From the NCBI RefSeq assembly GCF_900177625.1, contig NZ_FXAU01000005.1:124001-188000 (forward strand): a DNA stretch of 64,000 nucleotides. The letters run 5' to 3'. The position numbers and the translations under genes were made by a program. This DNA comes from Sphingobacterium psychroaquaticum. Lineage in GTDB: Bacteria > Bacteroidota > Bacteroidia > Sphingobacteriales > Sphingobacteriaceae. The notes under the pieces are model-generated. The model had not been told where the DNA came from. It saw only the letters and a list, made by a program, of their open reading frames with translations, and ran no database searches. Below, in pieces: positions 53,707 through 63,793 of this stretch (position 1 is the first letter of the stretch; the number at the start of each line of letters is the position of its first letter).

Positions 53707-56172
53707 TTAACCCGCCATTAGTGGATCCGTAATGCTCGGCAGTCCGTTTTCTAGGCGGCCGGCAAAGCGGCGCTTAAATGCGGTGTCTTTTGTGTTTACG
53801 ATCGTGATATCGTACCAACGCTGCTGTTGTTTTGTCGCAATTCGAAGCTGTCTTTCTTTTTTTGCGCCCACCTCTACCCTATTCTCTGTGTGCGAGCGAT
53901 AGCCATCCTTAATTTCCAGCGCGATAGATTTTGTTGAAGGGTTGCGCAGGATCAATATGAGCTCCTCCTTTTTCGGATCGTACTGCATATCTACCGAAAG
54001 TCCATTATCGCCTTTGCCCCCTTGGAACTCGCGGTAAAACCCATTCGGGCCATGCAAAGCTAAATGGTACAAGCCATTTTCAAAATCATCAACATGCCAG
54101 TCGTAGCTTACCGTATCACCAGGAGAGCAGGCAAAAGACCAGTTGGAGCGTTCGCTCCTATGGTTATAGGCGTACACATTGAACGCTGCACCGAGTGCTG
54201 CCTTACCAAAGAGTTGCTGACTACTTTCCATGCGGAGCGTCAGTGTATTTCCATGTAAACGATCTTGTGTATAAAGCTCATACTTCAAGGCATTAGATGG
54301 CTTCGTCCCCGGTTCTTGATGCGGAGAACTACTAACCCTTCCTCCTGCTATCACCTGGTTTATCTCTGCAGGACTAAGTTTCTTGAATCCATCGGGTACC
54401 GGTTTCTCCCTCGCTTTGTTAATCTGGGCAACCTGCGTATTTCGGTCTAAAAACGCCGGCATGACTTGTTCCTCCTTTTGGAAGGGTCTGAACACCGATG
54501 TTAAATCCCCTGTAATTGCACGGCGCCAGCTGCTAATGTTCTCTTCCGTTATGCGTTTACCATATTTTTTGGAAAGAAAATGCTCCATAAATTGAATGGT
54601 GGAGGTAATGTCACAAACCTCCGAGTTAACCCAGCCTCCTTTGCTCCATGGCGACGCTATGATGAGTGGCACGCGGTAGCCCAAGCCAACAGGCCCTTCC
54701 GTTGCATAAGCTTCTTCAATGCCGTAGTCCAGCTCCTGCTGTTTGGTGACATATTCGCTGCTGTAATCTAAACTAGCGGAAGTTATTCCCGTGCTAGTAT
54801 CGCCTGGTTTTGGAGCTACAAATGGTGGTACGTGATCAAAATAACCGTCGTTTTCATCGTAGTTGAGGATAAAGATAGTCTTCTTCCAAACCTCGGGATT
54901 TTCGGTTAAAATATTCAATACCTCGGATACATACCAAGCACCATACATCGGTGCACTTGGATGATCGGAGAAGTGTTGCGGAGCAACAAGCCAGGATACC
55001 GTCGGAAGTTGTCCGTTGCGAACATCCGATCGAAACTGGTGGAGAATATCTCCCTTTGGCACTGTAATCTCGATTCCATCAACCGCAACATTTTCTGTTT
55101 CGTGGTAATGCGGATCGTTTTCATTGGTTTGGAAAGCACGTTCATGCAATGCTTTACTTACCGCATCCAGTTGCGCAAACTGCTTGGCATTAAATTTATT
55201 GTATTCTGTCTCATAGCTTTCAAGCTGCTGTTGTTTTTGTTGCAGCTTTTGCTGTAGTTTTTGGTCATGCTTGCCCGCGAGCTCCTTCGTTAGAGCGGCG
55301 ATCTCTTCCGGCAGTTCTTTAATCCGCCTTTCATAGTGGTCAATATGGCTCTTCTTGTAGCGGATTTGGTATTGCTCGAACCATTCCAGATTGTTGTCGG
55401 TGAAGTTTCCAAGCAAGCTTTCTGGTGGACCTTCGAGATCATTTTTGATGCTCACTTCATTTTGATATACTTTCCAGCTGATATCTGCTTCCTCTAAGCG
55501 CTCAGGGAACGTTTTCCAATGACGCATCCGGTTAAAATACGTGTCTGAGTTGCGTACAAGCGGCTTCGCCCCTTTCTCTGGCACGCAAGTACCTGTCCAA
55601 AAGAAGTGACGATTCGTCGTGGTTCCCGTAATAGACGAACAGAAATGCTGATCACAGATTGTAAAAGCATCTGCAAAAGCATAATAAAATGGAATATCTT
55701 CTCGTGTATAGTAACCCAGCGTCAAAGGAAGGTCCCGGTAATTCTTATTGCCGGATCGTTTCCATTCAAGCCAGTTGTTGAACTTCCCTTTATTCCAAGC
55801 ACCAATTTGGTTTTCCCAGGAATGTGGCAAGTCCTGCATCCAGGCTGCCCGGGAGTTCTTGATGTCCAAACGAAATGGCATGTAAGTGTCTCCATTTTTG
55901 TACGACTGTAACCATACTGGACGACGATCTGGAGAAACAACGGTGCGACTATCGTGAAATCCGCGTACTCCTTTAAGGCTTCCAAAGCTATGGTCGAATG
56001 AACGATTTTCTTGCATTAACAATACAATATGTTCGGCGTCCATATAGGTGGATCCAAGTGCGGGGTTTATGGCTAAGGCGGCTTGGATAGACTGTGGCAA
56101 GCTGTTAAACAGTCCAAAAGTACCGGCAAGCATTCCTGCTTTTTTTAAAAAATCTCTTCTACTTTCCATCAT
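53707..56172 (-). CDS. Phosphocholine-type phospholipase C, Tat-exported
   Basis: An 821-residue enzyme of the PlcH/PlcN family. The N-terminus carries a twin-arginine signal (MMESRRDFLKKAGMLAGTF, residues 1-35). The phosphoesterase domain starts EHIVLLMQENRSFDHSFGSL (about 46-65) and continues through HHFWT-like and NYDENDGYFDHVPPF metal/phosphate site motifs. A coiled insertion lies near 280-330 (ELAGKHDQKLQQKLQQKQQQ). Two C-terminal DUF756-type beta domains follow (from about residue 625). It would cleave phosphatidylcholine or sphingomyelin in the periplasm or outside, yielding phosphocholine. It stands alone on the minus strand. Confidence 0.93.
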   Translation of the reverse strand: MMESRRDFLKKAGMLAGTFGLFNSLPQSIQAALAINPALGSTYMDAEHIVLLMQENRSFDHSFGSLKGVRGFHDSRTVVSPDRRPVWLQSYKNGDTYMPFRLDIKNSRAAWMQDLPHSWENQIGAWNKGKFNNWLEWKRSGNKNYRDLPLTLGYYTREDIPFYYAFADAFTICDQHFCSSITGTTTNRHFFWTGTCVPEKGAKPLVRNSDTYFNRMRHWKTFPERLEEADISWKVYQNEVSIKNDLEGPPESLLGNFTDNNLEWFEQYQIRYKKSHIDHYERRIKELPEEIAALTKELAGKHDQKLQQKLQQKQQQLESYETEYNKFNAKQFAQLDAVSKALHERAFQTNENDPHYHETENVAVDGIEITVPKGDILHQFRSDVRNGQLPTVSWLVAPQHFSDHPSAPMYGAWYVSEVLNILTENPEVWKKTIFILNYDENDGYFDHVPPFVAPKPGDTSTGITSASLDYSSEYVTKQQELDYGIEEAYATEGPVGLGYRVPLIIASPWSKGGWVNSEVCDITSTIQFMEHFLSKKYGKRITEENISSWRRAITGDLTSVFRPFQKEEQVMPAFLDRNTQVAQINKAREKPVPDGFKKLSPAEINQVIAGGRVSSSPHQEPGTKPSNALKYELYTQDRLHGNTLTLRMESSQQLFGKAALGAAFNVYAYNHRSERSNWSFACSPGDTVSYDWHVDDFENGLYHLALHGPNGFYREFQGGKGDNGLSVDMQYDPKKEELILILRNPSTKSIALEIKDGYRSHTENRVEVGAKKERQLRIATKQQQRWYDITIVNTKDTAFKRRFAGRLENGLPSITDPLMAG

Positions 56173-56339
56173 TAAAAATAGGTTGTGGTTGAACCCTACT
56201 AATATCTGTTATTTTTATTTTATTTACCAGAGGAGCGCCAACGGATTTCCATTAAACTAGTATATTATTACAATTACAAAGGCTGCACCCACTTTTGTGG
56301 GGCAGCCTTGTTTCACATATGGAGGAGGAAATGTGTCTA

Positions 56340-59300
56340 TTAAAAAGCGTAACGAACCCCAAGCTGTACTTGAAACGGATTTCCAGAGAAACCAGCCACT
56401 CCAGCACTATTTACTTGGTAGTTGTATTCTTGTTTGGCTGCATCAAATCCCGTCACCCGGTAAAGTGATTGGTTTCCTAATGATTTGTTTACGCCACGTT
56501 CTTTGTTCAGCATGTTGGCGAAGTTGAAGATATCAGCGGAAACCTCAATAGAGTGCGTTCTGTAGAAACGAACTTTCTTCGCTACGCGCAAGTCAATGGT
56601 ACCAAAGAAATCATTGACACCGCCATTACGTTTTGCCACTTGTCCGGCCGAAGAGGAAACAAAGTCCTTCATACTTTGGCTGGCATCAGGGTTATCTAAG
56701 ATCGCTTGTAAACCTTTGCGAAGATGTTCTGGCGTGTTCGTGTTGTTGTAATCAAAGATGTAAGCCAGGTCGTTGCTTGAAGTAACAAAGTCGCCGTTGG
56801 TATTACCCCCCGATAAAATGCTGTAGCGCGTACCGCCAAGACCTGTGTATCGGAAGCCAATTTGTACTCCATAAAATGTAGGAAGATTACCGTACACAAC
56901 GACTTTGTGTCTAAACTGATTATCAGAATAAGTAATTGTACTCAAGTTACGTGGGTCATCAACAACGGGCTGTGATAAGGTCGCTGTGTTGGCCACATTA
57001 CCATTGAATGACGTGTTATCTTTTGTATCGTTCCACGTGTAGCTTACCGTGATCGCCCCATCTTTAAAGTAGTTGTAGGTACCGTCAAGAACTACTGCAA
57101 ACTGGTTGATTTTACCCATGCTGGTCAATTCCATAACACGTCCCAATTTGTTTGAAATACGCCCCGCTTTCCAATCGGGTTGTCCATTGTCTACCGGAAT
57201 GCTGTTTGCCGGAACAAATACACCTCTGTTTCCTTCATTTGCTAAGCGGAAGAAAGGATCGTTCACCATGTTGCGGTCTACATATGTATAGTTATTTCGG
57301 GCTAACGTCATAAAGCCTGTAACCCCAACTTTTAACTTATCGGTCAGTAACTTGGAGTATGAGATATTTGCTTTGTAGACCGTTGGCACTTTTGCGTCCT
57401 TACCCGTGTAGTTTATCATCGGAAGTTGATGTTGAGCTAAGGATGGTATGCTATTGACATCGTTCCGGTATGCGTTGAAATCAGGTGTTGGCACATCTGC
57501 TCCACGCACGTCCACTGTTGCAAAGTTGGACCCATCGAAGGTAAGGTTATTGATAATCATGTAGTTGTTGATGTCTGAAGCAAACACCCCTGCACCGAAG
57601 CGAAGATAGTCGGTTTGATTTTCATTAATATCCCAACTAAATTGTAAACGCGGTTGCAGGATAAAAGACTTGATCTTATTATCTGTACGAATGCCGAGCT
57701 CATCAAAAACCAGTTTATTGAAATTTGCTGTCGGATATGCGGCATAGTCCGCACGTAAACCCGCTGTCATTTCTAGTCCGTCAGCAAGGTTGGTTTTCAT
57801 TTGACCATAAAGGCCGAAATTCATAATTGTTCCACGTACAGCGACATCATCCTTCAGTGGAACTTCACGATAATATCGGTACGGTTTTAAATTCTCAAAA
57901 TTCTGCAGAGCCGTTGTGGAAGGGATTGCCGGATCTTTACTTGTTGTACTTGTGAAGTGGAAACGACCATTAACTTCTGATCCGTATATCGAAGTGGAAC
58001 GTGTTGCCATCACGTCTACACCAAATGTATACTTTGCCAGATCTGTGTCGTAATATAAGTTGTTCGTAAATTGAAAGACATGATTCTTAAAGCTCTCTTG
58101 TGCGAAACGGTGTCCCCCAAGTTGTATTGCTGTAGAAAGGTCTTTACCGTCAATTTTAGAAACAATATTCTCTACAATTGCACGTGGAATATAGCTATTG
58201 CCAATCTGATCGTTTTGCGTACTGTTTTGGTAAACATAAAGGTGCTGTAGTTTCATTTCGTTGGTAATCCGCGGCGATATTGACGTGCGTAGGGTCGCTA
58301 ACAGACTGTTGTCAAAGTTTTTGTCGTTACCGTAAGACTCTAAGATATTGATGCTGGTGTTGTCGCCTAGGCCTAACGGATTGTAATCGTACGTCATATT
58401 GTTACGGATGGTCAATAAGTTTTTCTCATTGATCTGCCAATCCAAACGAAGGAATCCGGCATCTGATGTTCTTTTCTTGTCAATAGAGCCTGTTTGCGAT
58501 TGAGCCGATACGCCATATTTGCGCCGAGCAATATCCAGGTACTCGTCTAATGTAGACTGATTAATACGGTATAACACCTCATCTGCTGGAGACTGGATAT
58601 TCGCAATCAATAAAGACCGGTTATCTTGTTGTCTGTCCCATACCGCAAAGAAGTGAAGTTTATCTTTGATAATCGGACCGCCTAACGAGAAACCATACTG
58701 GTATGTGGAGTAGTTCCCGACACGTTTGTTGCCGCGAATATCATATTTACTGGTTAACCAATCGGCTCGACCGAAACCGAATACCGATCCTGTTACCGTA
58801 TTTGTTCCTGCTTTTGTTGCCGCACTGATGGTACCACCTCCACTGCGACCAAAAGTAACATCATATTGATTGGTTACGACCTTGAACTCACGTACCGCTT
58901 CCATAGAAACAGAATACGGCGCGCCACTGCGGCTGGTTGTAGAGCCCGCTGAGGTCGGGTTTTTTGCATTCATACCGTCGATTGTAAAGTTCGTAGACGA
59001 ACCTAGCTGTCCGGAGATACTACCTCCGCGTGCCAAAGGTGAAAGGTCGGTCAAGGAGGTGAAGTTACGACCATTGACAGGCAACGAGCTTATATCCTTT
59101 GAAGAGAAAGCCGTAGCCGCTCCAAAATAATCTTTACTATTCTTGAGGCCGGAAGCTTTTACCTCAATGGCGTCAAGCGATACTGTTTTAGAAAGTATTT
59201 GGATGTTTACACGAGCAACATCCCCTTGGTTAATAAAGACATTGGTTATTTGGCCTTCACCATCAGCGATATGGTTGGCCGTTACGGTATACGGTCCACC

Positions 59301-59540
59301 CAAGGGCAGCTGTTTGAAATCATAATTTCCTCGATCGTTGGTTACGGTCGTTGTGGTGAATCCGGTAGATTCATTTTTGATCCGTACGGTGACACCACTA
59401 ACCGTGGCATTTTTTTCATTTGAAATCGTTCCCGAAATTGATGCTTGTGTACCTTGCCCGGCGGCTGAAAGGTGCAACAGGAAGCTCAATACGGTAAAAA
59501 GTAAATAAGTTAAACTGTTTTTTCGTAGTAGTAAAATCAT
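56340..59540 (-). CDS. Oar-like TonB-dependent receptor
   Basis: A 1066-residue outer-membrane protein: signal peptide 1-28 (LSAAGQ), a CarboxypepD-reg-like domain (about 34-115, TNDRGNYDFKQLPLGGPYTV), plug (VNGRNFTSLTDLSPLARGGS, then FTIDGMNAKNPTSAGS) and a long barrel ending YAF. This Oar-like form is used for large ligands or adhesion in Bacteroidota and myxobacteria. No SusD partner adjoins it. The region 53707-59540 may pair phospholipase C with this receptor for uptake of released products; only location supports that. Confidence 0.9.
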   Translation of the reverse strand: MILLLRKNSLTYLLFTVLSFLLHLSAAGQGTQASISGTISNEKNATVSGVTVRIKNESTGFTTTTVTNDRGNYDFKQLPLGGPYTVTANHIADGEGQITNVFINQGDVARVNIQILSKTVSLDAIEVKASGLKNSKDYFGAATAFSSKDISSLPVNGRNFTSLTDLSPLARGGSISGQLGSSTNFTIDGMNAKNPTSAGSTTSRSGAPYSVSMEAVREFKVVTNQYDVTFGRSGGGTISAATKAGTNTVTGSVFGFGRADWLTSKYDIRGNKRVGNYSTYQYGFSLGGPIIKDKLHFFAVWDRQQDNRSLLIANIQSPADEVLYRINQSTLDEYLDIARRKYGVSAQSQTGSIDKKRTSDAGFLRLDWQINEKNLLTIRNNMTYDYNPLGLGDNTSINILESYGNDKNFDNSLLATLRTSISPRITNEMKLQHLYVYQNSTQNDQIGNSYIPRAIVENIVSKIDGKDLSTAIQLGGHRFAQESFKNHVFQFTNNLYYDTDLAKYTFGVDVMATRSTSIYGSEVNGRFHFTSTTSKDPAIPSTTALQNFENLKPYRYYREVPLKDDVAVRGTIMNFGLYGQMKTNLADGLEMTAGLRADYAAYPTANFNKLVFDELGIRTDNKIKSFILQPRLQFSWDINENQTDYLRFGAGVFASDINNYMIINNLTFDGSNFATVDVRGADVPTPDFNAYRNDVNSIPSLAQHQLPMINYTGKDAKVPTVYKANISYSKLLTDKLKVGVTGFMTLARNNYTYVDRNMVNDPFFRLANEGNRGVFVPANSIPVDNGQPDWKAGRISNKLGRVMELTSMGKINQFAVVLDGTYNYFKDGAITVSYTWNDTKDNTSFNGNVANTATLSQPVVDDPRNLSTITYSDNQFRHKVVVYGNLPTFYGVQIGFRYTGLGGTRYSILSGGNTNGDFVTSSNDLAYIFDYNNTNTPEHLRKGLQAILDNPDASQSMKDFVSSSAGQVAKRNGGVNDFFGTIDLRVAKKVRFYRTHSIEVSADIFNFANMLNKERGVNKSLGNQSLYRVTGFDAAKQEYNYQVNSAGVAGFSGNPFQVQLGVRYAF

Positions 59541-59820
59541 GCTTATTTGTTTTCGATTTAGTGTATTACAAATCTATTTCAGCTATGTTAACTGTGGACA
59601 AAGTTCATTTTAACCCTGTGTTATATTTTTATGAAGGACGATCATGTTTACTCGTTGTGCGTTTGGAGATTGAGTGTAGTAAGATCGGATTGGTATTGTA
59701 AGCAAAAGGTTATAATTGGGGCGTACTTGATATAGTGTATTTTATGTATTTTTGTTTTAGAACGAATTAACCGCGAGAGTATTAAGCGTATCCTTTGTGG
59801 TTTAACCTATTACAATATTT
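59541..59820. other. Divergent promoter region between the Oar-like receptor and the S41 protease
   Basis: A 280-base gap with no gene. A TATTTTTG box (59747-59754) fits the Bacteroidota -7 element for the protease; its -33 partner (TTG, 59727-59729) is two bases closer than ideal. Confidence 0.45.
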
Positions 59821-62800
59821 ATGATCAAAAATCTGATTTGGGCTTTGGCTCTCTCGTGGCCTGCTGCGCTGCTACATGCGCAGACCACTACGCCATCTTT
59901 CCTATCCTATCCTACGTTGAGCCCGGATGGAAGTACAATGGTATTTGCATATAACGGTGATCTTTGGCGTGTTCCTACCGATGGAGGGCTGGCGTTACGA
60001 CTGACAGCAATGACGGGCAATGAACTCGCCCCACGTATCTCTCCTGATGGCAAGTGGTTGGCTTTTTCTGCCGATCAAAACGGGAATATGGATGTTTATC
60101 TTATGCCGTTAGAAGGCGGAGATATCAAGCAATTGACGTTCCATGAGGCAGGTGATGTGGTTGATAGCTGGAGCTGGGATAGTAAGTCCATTTATTTCAC
60201 GTCCAGTCGTTATAATAATTTCAGCAGTTATCAGGTCAATATCGAAGGAGGCACGGCAACGCGTGTTTTTGGACATTATTTCAATACGATCCATAATGTG
60301 GTGGAAACCCCGCAAGGCGAGTTGTTGTTCAACGATTCGTGGGAGAGTTATTCGGCCGCAAATCGGAAACGTTACAAAGGCGCTTTTAATCCGGATATCT
60401 TCTCCTACAATCCTAAGAACAAGAGTTTTAAGCAGCTTACTGATTACGCAGGGAAAGATTTTTGGGGTAGCGTTGATCGTAAGGGAACCATCTATTTTGC
60501 TTCTGATGAAGGAAATGATGAATTTAATCTCTATACCTTCGTTAACGGGAAAAAGACCGAATTAACGAATTTCCCTACGTCCATTAAGCGACCGAATGTA
60601 TCTGCAAATGGAAATAAAGTCGCCTTCGAAAAAGACTATCAACTGTTTGTGTATGATGTTGCGTCAAAAAAGACGGTAAAACCGCAGGTGACATTGAGCC
60701 GAAATGTAGTACTCGATAAGAAACAGGAGTTTGATGTCAAGGATAATATTTCCAATATGGACGTCTCGCCTGATGGAAAGAAGTTAGCATTTGTTTCTCG
60801 CGGGGAGCTCTTTGTGAGTGATGTAGAGGGGAAATTTGTACGCCAGATGCCCAGTTTAGGGGAGCGTATTATGGAAGTCAAGTGGTTAAAGGATAATCGT
60901 ACATTGCTTATCAATCAAACATTTGAGGGGTATTTAAACTGGTATACGATTGCCGCTGACGGAACAGGTGCTGCGAAGCAACTTACATCAGATAAGCGTA
61001 ATAACCGAGATATTGCATTCAACAAAGATCGTAGTCAGGCCGTTTATTTGAGTGGACGTGATGAGGTCCGCATTATGGATCTTAAAGATTTACAGAGTAA
61101 GACGGTGGTGAAGGATGAGATATGGGCTTTCCAGAACTCGACACCATCTTTCTCTCCTGATGATGCGTATGTTCTCTTTACAGCGTATCGCAACTTCGAG
61201 CAAGATATCTTTGTACATGAACTAAAGACAAACAAAACAATTAACCTTACGAATACCGGCGTTTCTGAAACGAGTCCGGCTTGGTCTCCAGATGGGAAGT
61301 ACATTTATTTTGCGAGCAATCGTATTAAGCCTTCCTATCCCATGGGCATGCAGAATGCAAGTATCTATCGTATGGCATTAGATAATTTCGATGAAGAGTA
61401 CCGTACGAGTAAGTTTGATGAGCTATTCAAAGAAGCGCCAAAGATGACTCCAGACTCCGTTAAAAAGGGAGCGGATGTTGCGAAAAAAGAACCTGTAAGT
61501 GCAGGGAGCACTACAAAAGGTAAAACCGTGGTAACCATCAATACGCAAGGATTGCTAGATCGCATCACGCAGGTAAGTCCTGGTTTTGGAACACAATATA
61601 ACCCCGAGTTGCTTAAGAAAGGCGATAAAGATTATGTGTTCTACTATTCTAACCACAGCGAAGGGAAAGGCGCGGTTTATCGCACCATTATGGAGCCTTT
61701 TACGCCAAACAAAACAGAGAAAGTGATTGATGGTGGGTGGGGTGGCCTACTGGAAGTGGGAGGAAAATATTTTGTGTTGAGCCGTGGTTCGGTGCAGAAA
61801 TACAACCTAGAGGCGAATAAATTAGATAAGATTGAGATTTCGCAGAAATTTCAACGGAATCTAGAGCAAGAGTTTAACCAGATGTTCTACGAAACATGGG
61901 CGGGAATAGAAGAGAATTTCTATGATGGTACATTTCATGGTGTTGATTGGCAGGCCATGAAAAAGCGGTATGCGTCGTATCTTCCTCATATCAGTAACCG
62001 TATGGATCTACGTGTGTTGCTCAATGATATGTTGGGCGAGTTGAACGCTTCGCATTTAGGATTTAATTCATCAGGTCCAGAAGAGCGTAAGGATTTCAGA
62101 ACAGCCAGCAATGAAGTGGGCTTGGAGTTTCGTACGGATCAACCGTTTACGGTAGCGCGCATTATTGCGAACAGTCCGGCTAGTCGCGTGGGAGTGGATA
62201 TACAACCTGGGGATGAATTGGTTGCCGTAAATGGTGTGGAGGTTGATAAAACGCGCGATCGGGATGCTTACTTTATGCAGCCGTCGTTATTGCAGGAGAT
62301 GACGTTGCGGTTAAAGCGTAACGGTAAGGACATGAATATCAATATCCGTCCCCAAACATCGGGCGCACAAAAGGAACAGCTGTACAATGAGTGGATTAAA
62401 GGAAATCGTAAAAAAGTTGACGAATGGGGTAAAAATCGTATAGCATATTCGCACATGAAGAATATGGGGGGCGATCAGCTGAACCAGTTCTTGCTGGATA
62501 TGGCCGAGCAGGAAAATAATAAAGAGGGTATTATTCTCGATTTACGTTTTAATACAGGTGGAAATGTACATGATGAGGTATTACGTTTCTTAGCACAACG
62601 ACCTTATTTGCAATGGCAATATCGCGGCGGGAAGAAGTCGCCTCAGAGTAATTTCGCGCCCGGAGCGAAGCCAATTGTGCTCTTAATCAATGAACAATCA
62701 TTGAGCGATGCGGAGATGACTGCTGCGGGATTTAAAGCTTTGAAGCTTGGGAAAATTATTGGAACCGAGACATACAGATGGATTATCTTTACTTCGGCCA

Positions 62801-62988
62801 AAGGCTTGGTGGATGGTTCGATGTATCGGGTACCGGCTTGGGGATGTTACACATTGGACGGTCAAGATTTAGAGCTGACAGGTGTTGCACCAGATATCTA
62901 CGTTAAAAATACCGTAGAAGACCGGGTGAACGATAAAGATCCGCAGTTAGAACGAGCTGTACAGGAAATTTTGAAAGATTTGAAATAG
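59821..62988 (+). CDS. Tricorn-like S41 protease with beta-propeller and PDZ domains
   Basis: A 1055-residue exported protein (signal 1-20, LLHAQ). Residues about 25-520 are PD40/WD40-type repeats (SPDGKWLAFSADQNGNMDVY, SPDGKYIYFASNRI), two propellers as in tricorn protease. Then a core with the catalytic-site segment ELNASHLGF (His745), a PDZ domain (FTVARIIANSPASRVGVDIQ) and the peptidase S41 domain with NEQSLSDAEMTAAG (Ser962 nucleophile). Tricorn-family proteins degrade peptides; an exported Bacteroidota form likely works on periplasmic or surface peptides. Full-length, monocistronic, ends with its own terminator. Confidence 0.93.
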   Translation: MIKNLIWALALSWPAALLHAQTTTPSFLSYPTLSPDGSTMVFAYNGDLWRVPTDGGLALRLTAMTGNELAPRISPDGKWLAFSADQNGNMDVYLMPLEGGDIKQLTFHEAGDVVDSWSWDSKSIYFTSSRYNNFSSYQVNIEGGTATRVFGHYFNTIHNVVETPQGELLFNDSWESYSAANRKRYKGAFNPDIFSYNPKNKSFKQLTDYAGKDFWGSVDRKGTIYFASDEGNDEFNLYTFVNGKKTELTNFPTSIKRPNVSANGNKVAFEKDYQLFVYDVASKKTVKPQVTLSRNVVLDKKQEFDVKDNISNMDVSPDGKKLAFVSRGELFVSDVEGKFVRQMPSLGERIMEVKWLKDNRTLLINQTFEGYLNWYTIAADGTGAAKQLTSDKRNNRDIAFNKDRSQAVYLSGRDEVRIMDLKDLQSKTVVKDEIWAFQNSTPSFSPDDAYVLFTAYRNFEQDIFVHELKTNKTINLTNTGVSETSPAWSPDGKYIYFASNRIKPSYPMGMQNASIYRMALDNFDEEYRTSKFDELFKEAPKMTPDSVKKGADVAKKEPVSAGSTTKGKTVVTINTQGLLDRITQVSPGFGTQYNPELLKKGDKDYVFYYSNHSEGKGAVYRTIMEPFTPNKTEKVIDGGWGGLLEVGGKYFVLSRGSVQKYNLEANKLDKIEISQKFQRNLEQEFNQMFYETWAGIEENFYDGTFHGVDWQAMKKRYASYLPHISNRMDLRVLLNDMLGELNASHLGFNSSGPEERKDFRTASNEVGLEFRTDQPFTVARIIANSPASRVGVDIQPGDELVAVNGVEVDKTRDRDAYFMQPSLLQEMTLRLKRNGKDMNINIRPQTSGAQKEQLYNEWIKGNRKKVDEWGKNRIAYSHMKNMGGDQLNQFLLDMAEQENNKEGIILDLRFNTGGNVHDEVLRFLAQRPYLQWQYRGGKKSPQSNFAPGAKPIVLLINEQSLSDAEMTAAGFKALKLGKIIGTETYRWIIFTSAKGLVDGSMYRVPAWGCYTLDGQDLELTGVAPDIYVKNTVEDRVNDKDPQLERAVQEILKDLK

Positions 62989-62991
62989 AGG

Positions 62992-63024
62992 AAACGGGGC
63001 CACGATAAATGGCCCCGTTTTTTT
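62992..63024. terminator. Bidirectional terminator after the S41 protease
   Basis: AAACGGGGCCA (62992-63002) pairs with TGGCCCCGTTT (63010-63020), loop CGATAAA, T run to 63024; it separates convergent protease and KduD genes. Confidence 0.88.
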
Positions 63025-63793
63025 ATCGGCCCATCCAACCGCCATCGACGGTTAAGATCGTGCCGTGTACGTAATCCGATGCAGAAGAAGCAAGGAATAC
63101 GGCGGGCCCTTTAAAGTCTTGTGGTTCGCCCCAGCGACCGGCCGGAATACGACCTAAGATCGAAGCTGAGCGTTCCGGATCGTCGCGTAGCGCTTCGGTA
63201 TTGTCGGTTGCAATGTAGCCAGGAGCGATCGCATTTACATTCACTCCTTTGCTGGCCCATTCGTTAGCAAATGCTTTTGTTAAGGAACCGATCGCCCCCT
63301 TGGAAGCGGCATACCCAGGAACGTTTATTCCCCCTTGGAAGGTTAACAGCGATGCGGTGAATACGATCTTTCCCGATCCACGTGAAATCATCTCCTTCCC
63401 TAGCTCTCTGGTAAGGATAAATTGAGCATTTTGGTTTATTTCGATTATCTCGTCCCAGTAGCTGTCCGGATGCTCGGCTGCCGGAGCACGTAGGATATTG
63501 CCCGCATTGTTAAAGAGGATATCTATTGTAGGGTGATCTTTTTTTACCTGTTCAATAAAACCGTAGAGCGCTGATCGATTAGAAAAATCACATTGGTAAG
63601 GGTAAAAGTTTCGACCTTGGGCGTTAACAGCTTGCTCAACTTTGGAGCCGGACGATTCCAGACTTGCTGACACACCGATAACATCCGCACCCGCCTCGGC
63701 CAAAGCTTCCGCAATAGCAAGGCCAATACCTCGCTTACAGCCTGTTACTAAGGCGATTTTACCGGTTAAATCAAAGGAAGATAAGATTGACAT
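63023..63793 (-). CDS. kduD: 2-dehydro-3-deoxy-D-gluconate 5-dehydrogenase (SDR family)
   Basis: A 256-residue short-chain dehydrogenase: NAD-binding TGCKRGIGLAIAEALAEA, NNAG in FNNAGNILRAP, catalytic Ser (in FTASLLTFQGG) and Tyr-x3-Lys in GYAASKGAIGSL, and the C-terminal YVHGTILTVDGGWMGR of KduD-type enzymes. It acts in the breakdown of unsaturated uronates from pectin or glycosaminoglycans, interconverting 5-keto- and 3-deoxy-2-keto-gluconate forms. Its start codon overlaps the stop of the DUF4861 gene (TAATG), so both are in one operon that continues outside the window. Other SDR functions cannot be strictly excluded. Confidence 0.88.
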   Translation of the reverse strand: MSILSSFDLTGKIALVTGCKRGIGLAIAEALAEAGADVIGVSASLESSGSKVEQAVNAQGRNFYPYQCDFSNRSALYGFIEQVKKDHPTIDILFNNAGNILRAPAAEHPDSYWDEIIEINQNAQFILTRELGKEMISRGSGKIVFTASLLTFQGGINVPGYAASKGAIGSLTKAFANEWASKGVNVNAIAPGYIATDNTEALRDDPERSASILGRIPAGRWGEPQDFKGPAVFLASSASDYVHGTILTVDGGWMGR

